Source: Lepidonotus clava (Eukaryota > Annelida > Polychaeta > Phyllodocida > Polynoidae). From it: a stretch of 64,000 nucleotides of DNA. Within the stretch, counting starts at the first letter, position 1; every line of letters begins with the position of its first letter. The DNA is taken from the NCBI GenBank assembly GCA_936440205.1, contig OW387146.1, forward strand, positions 25,234,458 to 25,298,457. Direction: 5' to 3'. Positions 60,430 through 64,000 of the stretch are shown one piece after another. Below the pieces are notes generated by a model, which had not been told where the DNA came from, made no database searches, and saw only the letters and a list, made by a program, of their open reading frames with translations. Made by a program: the position numbers and the translations under genes.

Positions 60430-63400
60430 TTAAGTTTAAAAGATATGTTAAAAAGATTGGTAAAATTTGCTCACAAGTATTTCCTGATGACGTAGCCATA
60501 ACGTAGCCCGGTGGGGATGATGGCGATGAATGCAGGGATCAGCCAACAGATGGCAGCATAGAACAGCCTGTGTCTGGTCCGCAAGGGAATCGTGTTGTGG
60601 ATCTGTGGAGACAAACAAAAAAATGTAAGTTCTTGTTACTGTTATTGTTTTCGAAAGGGGACTGGGTCTGTATAGGTTAAAGGCCATATTCCGATATACG
60701 GTATTTGCTTGTGGCACCATGGAAAGACACAAGCAAACGGCCGCAAACTTGTTTGCGGTAAGGTGTCACAAGGTGGAATATAGGCGTTTGCAGTAGTTGT
60801 TTGCGGTAGATGTTATTTTATATAGGTTTTTTATCATTTGCTTGTTGAAACAGATACCAACATGTTGGTATCAAAACTACAAATTGCTTGCTGCACCTAC
60901 AAATAGCGACTGCTATTCCAAAAACAGCACAAAAATTACCATGATTGAAGACACTTAGAAAATCTGAAACTTAACTTAAACATTATGGCGCAAGTGGAGT
61001 TCATAGAAAACATAGAATTATGATCATTTTTACGATAATTTTCATTGCTATGTATCAAGAAATGCACGGAAGATATTTATTTGTAAATGAATGTGATCGG
61101 ATAAAATATATGTAATAAAAAGCTGCTGTTTCATCATGCCTTACCTGTCTGAAGCAGAGACCTCCCAGACCTAACACCCAGCTGATGTTGACCGTGGTCG
61201 CGTAGTGAACCAACCAGGACATGAAGTAACATGTGTGCTGGAAATAAGAAGAATATATGGAATTTTATTCAGTGATGCCTATATTTTTGTCTGAGAGTGC
61301 TAGGTGACCTAATCGGTTCCATTTCCTTGGTCATGCCAGGCTGTTGATATGTTACTGTGTAAATTGCGAGCATAAACATTTGGAAACAGCTTCTCACTCG
61401 TTGTCGCCCAAGATGTATCCTGTCATTTTCACAAAACTATCTTGACACTTCTATGATAATTAGTAAGTGTTTTTTAAATACTTTTGCAAAGAAAATGCCA
61501 TGAAAGTGGGTGCAGGCAATGTTTATTGCTAATATCAGCTGCTGTTATATATTGCTTTTGTAGTTTAAATCCCAACCATAAATGAGAAAGATCTGTCCCA
61601 GTACCAAACATGTCATTCCCTATATTGTTGTAATCATCACCATTTACTTACGTCATAGTTGACCCAGTTCATTCCGAGTACAACGAAAAGCTGATAGATG
61701 ACTGTTGATAGACAAAAGTTGATGACAATCCAGTGGCGGTCCACATCCCAAAGACTGCAATAGATTCTTGTGTAAGTGCAGGATTGACAGCGATTTATTT
61801 TTCGTGGCAAGCATTTTGAAAATGATTGAAGGCACCAAAAGAAATCTTTATTTATACGGGTTTACAATTTGGGCACATGCAATGCTTTTTTGAGCTTGCA
61901 AAATATTTTGGAGTATCATGAAAGTTACATGGAAGGCGTTTTGATCAAGATAATCATTGCAACGTTTGCCTGAATTGATTTTGGGTCCTAACAGCATAGG
62001 AGCAAACAGCATGCCTTTCTACATGTGCGAAGAATTATACAGTCTTCATTGTTTTGCTTGTGGATATCAATAACAATGAATTTTATAGGGATACATGGCA
62101 AACATGGTTCCTCAAAGTTTCAAGAGGCTTCCTCTTGTGTTGCATGGTATTGCTTTATTGTTTGTTTTGAACTAGGATAAATTTAATGGTCATTGGCAAA
62201 CGGCCATACTGTTTAATGTAATTTTGTATCTGTTTGGATGTTATTAAAGTTCCTTACCCTATGAAGAGCAGTATAAGTATGGCTAGGAGGTGAATGGCTA
62301 CCCCTATGTAACAGCCATACTTTAGGAACACATCGTCTATCACCACATATGTAAAGTTGGCCTGAAATCAAGCATAATTAATTACAGTTTATCCTTTTTT
62401 AGTGTCTTTTTCCATTTAGTTTTCTATTTTGCAAATCAGGTATTTTGAAAGTATTTTATATTTTTGGGACCTTAGATACTTTAGTTAATTATGGTTCTGT
62501 TTTCAAAATAAAATCGTCAAAAGTTACTCTTACAAAATGGTCAAAAGTTACTCTTACAAAATTGGGCTTCATGAGAATGATGAAATTGGCCTCCTTGAAT
62601 CTACACTTAAGCCCAATAACCAATGGGCTGATTGTAAGTTGGAAAACTCAATCAGCTCCAAAATATCACAACAATCTTGATATGGATCGATGCTCAATCA
62701 GCAAGCTATATCCACACTGAATGTGCCTACATATGAGTATACAAATTGGATTTGTATGCTGAACCAGTGAATATCACCTTGTGTGAGACTTTACTTTTTG
62801 AATAAAAATAGCTAAAGACTTGAGAGTTAGATTACAAGCACTTTTTATTAAGAGCACCACAAAATACTGTACAACACTCACCCTTATAACCCCGTGGGGG
62901 ACCGGGGTGGGGGCTCCCATTGGAGCTCCCTGGGAAGAATGTTTCCTCAGTATCCCCTGCTCGTCATAGGAGGTGACTAAAAGGGGAACCCTGTGCCCCA
63001 ACAGGGTTATCAAAGGCCGGGTGTGTTGTGTGCTTTCCATGGGACATCGCACATTAAAGACCCCTTGCCACTCTTCGAAAAGAGTAGGTTATCGAACACG
63101 GTGGCAGGTTTCTCCTAAACCATATCATAGATTCGGTCACTGCCCTTGTGGGTAAAACTAGCTGAAAATCTTTACCTTGTGTAGTCTGGTAAAAGAACCC
63201 TAAAGGGTTGGCCAGACATTAAACTAACCCAACAAACAAACAAACAAACTCACCCTTATAATGCCTGGCTTCATCAGAAGGACAAAAGTGCCCTCCTTTG
63301 GGCTGCATTCACACACAGAGTAGTTAACAGCATTGAAGGTCAGATTACAGGCACTTGTATCATACAAACTGAAAGAGACGTAATCAACCGAAGTCATACA

Positions 63401-63965
63401 TGGAGTAGTTAACAGCATTGAACATCAGGTTACAGGAACTTGTAACATACATACTGAAACAGACTTGATTAAACAAGTCACACATACATGCAGTAGTTGA
63501 CTGATTGGATCTCATACTACAGGCACTTTTATCTTACAAACCGAAAAAAAAGAAAGGTATACACAGCACAGGAATTTGCATGATTTCGAATAAAAATGGC
63601 AAATTCATATTTGTTTATATACTGCAACAAGTTTGTTTACTTTGAATTCTATTATTTTCTTATGTAGTGATGTTATGGTATTCAAATGACCATATCTCTG
63701 GTTCTAATCAGAATTTCTTGAAAATTCTTTCAGTTCCTGAAAGGAAAAATCCTCCTCTGTAAAAGGGGTTTGATAGGAGTTTGCTATAGAGCCACTTTTG
63801 TGGCTTACAGCACTCAAAGGGTTAAGGTAAATGCCAGATGTTCAAATTAACTCACTTTAGTGAAAAGCAAACCAAGATGGGGATTTATTGGGAATGTAAA
63901 GTAAAAATAACTTACATCTTCCTGTTGTCTGTGTCAAGTGCAGCACAGATTGGCTCTCTTCCCTC
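50848..63965 (-). CDS. Adhesion-type G-protein-coupled receptor, C-terminal half (GPS, 7TM and tail)
   Basis: At least thirteen exons join in frame. They encode, in order: a GPS motif (C-AALD, then ACNLTF and CECSPKEGTFVLLM); TM1 (YIGVAIHLLAILILLFI); TM2 with the family motif INFCLS; TM3 with the conserved Cys and SW; TM4 (CWLIPAFIAIIP); an extracellular CWLS followed by TM5 (FFIPLIVIAL); TM6 (ALLVFLLIVSLNLTM); TM7; and a tail of about 150 residues rich in Lys/Arg, Gln, Pro and Ala. CWLS, the GPS and the HW-x-V-I-N-F-CLS pattern place it in family B2. Such receptors couple adhesion to G proteins at the plasma membrane. The GPS lacks the cleavage triplet. N-terminal domains lie right of the window. 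The span includes the doubtful terminal exon 50848-50928; the well-supported part is 52623-63965. Confidence 0.85.
51507..51579. repeat. Two consecutive hairpins
   Basis: CTATAAACATT/AATGTTTATAG (51509-51531) is directly followed by ACATAACTGACATGTCTAC paired with GTAGACATATGTCAGTTATGT (51532-51578) around a 7-bp loop. The second stem has about 20 pairs with a 2-nt bulge. It could be a palindromic MITE core or a precursor-like RNA hairpin. Confidence 0.7.
51600..51884 (-). repeat. SINE-like repeat S1, copy 1
   Basis: Matches 53270-53530 over about 250 bp. On the minus strand the region 51720-51650 has tRNA-like boxes (TAGTGTACGGGTTAGC and GGGTTCGAATT). The shared sequence extends well beyond the tRNA-like head. 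The MITE at 51885-52118 interrupts its right part. Confidence 0.65.
51885..52118. mobile_element. MITE with GGCCATGATCCAC termini in TTAA
   Basis: Ends GGCCATGATCCACTTTGTGA and CGGTGATCATGGGC are imperfect inverted repeats around GATTTTGGGCCGA blocks. TTAA occurs at both edges (51885 and 52115). The paralogous repeat at 53500-53545 provides an uninterrupted site. Confidence 0.8.
52190..52400. mobile_element. MITE with AGCCTTGTTTCCACCA termini
   Basis: Ends AGCCTTGTTTCCACCAACCG and CGGCTGATGGAAACATGGCT are inverted repeats with TA on the left and ATA on the right. The subterminal CGATTT/AAATCG is inverted too. Confidence 0.8.
52404..52615. mobile_element. MITE abutting the splice donor of receptor tail exon 3
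   Basis: Ends AAGGAGCTTTTACACTATGC and GCATAGGTGTAAAAGGGCCTT are inverted repeats, flanked by TA (52402 and 52616). The right TA overlaps base +6 of the donor GTGAGT at 52617-52622. Contains TGCGATATGA repeats. Non-coding by itself. Confidence 0.83.
52623..52736 (-). CDS. Receptor cytoplasmic-tail exon 3 (Pro/Ala-rich)
   Basis: 114 nt, CTACAG/G to ACG/GTGAGT, VYVPPTRQQQLLLPKARPAP then ARAAAYAPAASPAVHEQT. GC-rich. Read past the donor, the frame continues 29 codons into the adjacent MITE and stops at 52533. Confidence 0.72.
52973..53020 (-). CDS. Receptor cytoplasmic-tail exon 2 (basic)
   Basis: 48 nt, CTAG/G to CCA/GTAAGT, ARREKRRRKKLEASKP, phase 0 both sides. A short symmetrical exon, so it could be skipped without a frameshift. 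The Arg/Lys run may be a lipid-binding or nuclear-targeting patch. Confidence 0.65.
53270..53530 (-). repeat. SINE-like repeat S1, copy 2
   Basis: Relative of 51600-51884, with minus-strand TAGGGGTTAGC and TGAGTTTGAATCC boxes. The copy is continuous where copy 1 carries the MITE. Confidence 0.65.
53698..53826 (-). CDS. Receptor cytoplasmic-tail exon 1
   Basis: 129 nt, CTTCAG/G to GCA/GTAAGT, 43 codons, AGRHDGDPEWVQQTRTAPMV then TIDLMPQQSANRGPISEAEE. Phase 0 both sides. No known domain recognised. Confidence 0.75.
53827..54819. other. Intron without named features
   Basis: AT-rich receptor intron. I see no exon here. Confidence 0.5.
54820..55205 (+). repeat. Interspersed repeat R1, copy 3, split by a MITE
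   Basis: Shares TTGGTTAGAAATCAGGGGCT, GCCCCATAAACAATGACTGA and GAGGGGATTATCTTCTATCA with copies 1 and 2. The continuity break at 54974-55162 is an inserted MITE. Confidence 0.75.
54974..55162. mobile_element. MITE with AAGTCCCATACCCTCTAG termini inside R1
   Basis: Ends AAGTCCCATACCCTCTAGAT and GCCTAGTTGGTATTGGGCT are inverted, with inner GTTGGCCGAC on both sides. TA flanks it, and R1 copy 1 (GACCTAAGACAA at 28081-28100) shows the empty site. A worn relative lies at 59611-59795. Confidence 0.85.
55292..55423 (-). CDS. Receptor exon: TM7 and proximal tail
   Basis: 132 nt, TTTCAG/T to CTACAG/GTGAGG, CLFVALIFILLNEDVQSGYG then NKKDSLEEYIRLKKEQQGEG. LLN-x-x-V is the family's TM7 end. The tail is charged and helix-prone. 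The upstream intron (55424-58272) hosts the nested MITEs. Confidence 0.87.
55721..57947. mobile_element. MITE pair: outer element with GCCTGTTTCATAATA termini
   Basis: Ends GCCTGTTTCATAATA and TATTATGAAACAGGC are perfect inverted repeats. Both arms are dense in the motif ACCATAGTAAG and its reverse. About 1.06 kb once the inner element (56081-57248) is removed. It lies in the receptor intron between TM6 and TM7 exons. Non-coding. Confidence 0.85.
56081..57248. mobile_element. Inner MITE with GGGGGAATGTGGGTTATATCG termini
   Basis: About 1.17 kb, with inverted ends GGGGGAATGTGGGTTATATC and GATATAACCCACATTCCCCC, TA on both sides. The motif TATATCGCGCAT and variants recur at 56095, 56507, 56960 and 57215. 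Inserted into the outer element. Confidence 0.87.
58273..58378 (-). CDS. Receptor exon: TM6 and start of TM7
   Basis: 106 nt, CATTAG/G to CACAG/GTAAGG, RYLRALLVFLLIVSLNLTMI and GLNVGVAFLITNIAQ. Strongly hydrophobic after a basic entry. Confidence 0.87.
59198..59292 (-). CDS. Receptor exon: end of TM5 and intracellular loop 3
   Basis: 95 nt, CTGCAG/G to CGCAA/GTATGT, VALVFLLVTYNMNSPMLKVR then LDGEVPDYATR. Phase 0 in, 2 out. Confidence 0.85.
59332..59478. repeat. GC-rich foldback repeat
   Basis: Ends TTATAAGAAGGCCC and GGCCCCTTATAG are roughly inverted. Inside, GCTGGTCAGCAT and ATGCTGACCAG pair, as do GGGTCGAAGG-type blocks, so the whole unit folds. It lies in a receptor intron and gives spurious minus-strand frames. 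Confidence 0.65.
59611..59795. mobile_element. Worn MITE related to 54974-55162
   Basis: Starts CCATACCCTCTAGGCGACTT and retains GAAATATGT and GACTATGTAAAAAGTCC segments matching the better copy. Ends are degraded. Confidence 0.5.
59905..59971 (-). CDS. Receptor exon: extracellular loop 2 and TM5
   Basis: 67 nt, TTTCAG/C to TTG/GTGAGT, CWLSPDEYTNLAFFIPLIVI-AL. CWLS is the hallmark second-loop cysteine motif of adhesion receptors. Confidence 0.88.
60377..60427. repeat. (TA)n microsatellite, about 25 units
   Basis: Uninterrupted TATA repeat 48 bp from the donor of the TM4 exon, on its intron side. Confidence 0.95.
60475..60602 (-). CDS. Receptor exon: intracellular loop 2 and TM4
   Basis: 128 nt, CCACAG/A to ACTT/GTGAGC, IHNTIPLRTRHRLFYAAICW then LIPAFIAIIPTGLRYGYVIR-KY. 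Basic loop residues precede TM4. Phase 0 in, 2 out. Confidence 0.87.
60680..60925. mobile_element. MITE-like repeat related to 28244-28578
   Basis: Begins AAGGCCATATTCCGATATAC after TA, has TTTGCGG blocks in both orientations, and the palindrome GATACCAACATGTTGGTATC (60853-60872) shared with the 28.2-kb element. The right end is uncertain. Confidence 0.55.
61145..61237 (-). CDS. Receptor exon: TM3
   Basis: 93 nt, TTCCAG/C to CAG/GTAAGG, 31 codons, HTCYFMSWLVHYATTVNISW and VLGLGGLCFRQ. The Cys that pairs with the second extracellular loop is present, as is the HY...SW pattern. The usual E-G after the Trp is replaced by G-L-G-G. Confidence 0.87.
61652..61754 (-). CDS. Receptor exon: TM2
   Basis: 103 nt, TTGCAG/T to GAC/GTAAGT. 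It encodes LWDVDRHWIVINFCLSTVIY and QLFVVLGMNWVNYD. The INFCLS pattern corresponds to IHINLCLS of adhesion receptors. Confidence 0.87.
62258..62361 (-). CDS. Receptor exon: TM1
   Basis: 104 nt, TTTCAG/G to ATAGG/GTAAGG. It encodes ANFTYVVIDDVFLKYGCYIG and VAIHLLAILILLFI, a clear first membrane helix. Phase 0 in, 2 out. Confidence 0.87.
62890..63247 (+). mobile_element. SINE-like retroposon inserted at a splice donor
   Basis: 358 bp with a body containing GGGACATCGCACATTAAAGA (similar to 42920-43241) and an AAAC-repeat tail. It is flanked by the 14-bp duplication ACTCACCCTTATAA at 62876-62889 and 63248-63261. The duplicated bases contain the GPS exon's donor GTGAGT. The head is not clearly tRNA-like. 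Confidence 0.85.
63254..63368 (-). CDS. Receptor exon: GPS core and stalk
   Basis: 115 nt, TTTCAG/T to AAGG/GTGAGT, encoding LYDTSACNLTFNAVNYSVCE then CSPKEGTFVLLMKPGIIR. The Cys pattern C...C-x-C matches the GPS. Family members carry H-L then T/S before a hydrophobic strand; here the place is filled by E-G-T. Its donor has been copied by a retroposon insertion (62890-63247), and its first part is tandemly copied upstream (63405-63550). Confidence 0.83.
63320..63550 (-). repeat. Tandem copies of the GPS exon's 5' part and acceptor
   Basis: Units of about 85-88 bp at 63320-63404 (overlaps the real exon), 63405-63492 and 63493-63550, each with GTAGTTAACAGCATTGAA-like and ACAGG(C/A)ACTTGTA blocks on the plus strand. 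The upstream copies retain an acceptor-like CAG but soon meet a stop in the coding frame. A further worn scrap (AGTGCTTGTAATCTAACTCT, minus) is at about 62825-62850. Confidence 0.75.
63655..63830. repeat. Partial relative of the MITE at 38051-38684
   Basis: Shares a CATATCTCTGGTTCTAATCA / GTATCTCTGGTTCTGAT segment, TTCTTTCAG and a GGGTTAA end. Only the right half is recognisable. Confidence 0.5.
63916..63965 (-). CDS. Receptor exon: first GPS cysteine
   Basis: 50 nt, CCAG/GAG to AT/GTAAGT, encoding EGREPICAALDTDNRK. The C-x-x-LD matches the first GPS strand (CVFWD in most members). It enters in phase 0 and leaves in phase 2. It is the most upstream exon in the window. Confidence 0.72.
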
Positions 63966-64000
63966 CTGGAAATACATAGTTATATAGGTGTACTATACAC

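Noticed and set aside
1-64000. Prokaryotic system, CRISPR array or integron
   Set aside because: No bacterial gene density, ribosome-binding sites or regular spacer-repeat pattern. The tandem arrays lack unique spacers of constant length.

Overview
The window is animal nuclear DNA: AT-rich sequence with short exons bounded by GT-AG sites, introns of 0.3 to 12 kb, and a dense load of small DNA transposons, SINEs and minisatellites. Exon style and repeat content suggest an invertebrate, most likely a marine deuterostome such as an echinoderm. That placement is an inference and no single feature proves it. I see no rRNA, no intact tRNA gene, no CRISPR array and no bacterial-type operon.

Two protein-coding genes are supported, both on the minus strand and both cut by the window edges. 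The left gene (715-16841) encodes a calponin/transgelin-like muscle CH-domain protein. Its first coding exon is at 16794-16841, a second candidate N-terminal exon is at 4917-5000, two 131-nt mutually exclusive versions of one CH-domain exon lie at 2481-2611 and 2288-2418, and a shared exon is at 715-811. The rest of the gene lies left of position 1. GC-rich islands with MEF2, NRF1, ETS and CCAAT motifs fill its first intron and 5' flank.

The right gene (about 50.8-64 kb) encodes the C-terminal half of an adhesion-type (GAIN/GPS, family B2) seven-transmembrane receptor. It runs from the GPS motif at 63965-63254 through seven helices (62361 down to 55292) into a cytoplasmic tail (53826 down to 52623, perhaps ending at 50848). 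The extracellular N-terminus lies beyond the right edge. The GPS lacks the usual His-Leu-Thr/Ser cleavage triplet, and transposon insertions touch two of its splice donors.

From about 18 to 50 kb I find no confident gene. This stretch holds minisatellites (20.4-21.3, 25.8-26.4, 32.1-33.6, 40.9-41.5 and 44.1-45.0 kb), many TA-flanked MITEs, a SINE nested in a MITE (42.7-43.3 kb), and a 3.6-kb non-coding element with terminal inverted repeats of about 0.7 kb (47115-50680). It also holds possible promoter modules, including an RFX X-box/CRE/CCAAT cluster at 31427-31481 and three CRE palindromes at 50828-50861. The main biological interest is mutually exclusive exon choice in the CH-domain gene, the atypical GPS receptor, and transposons remodelling splice sites.
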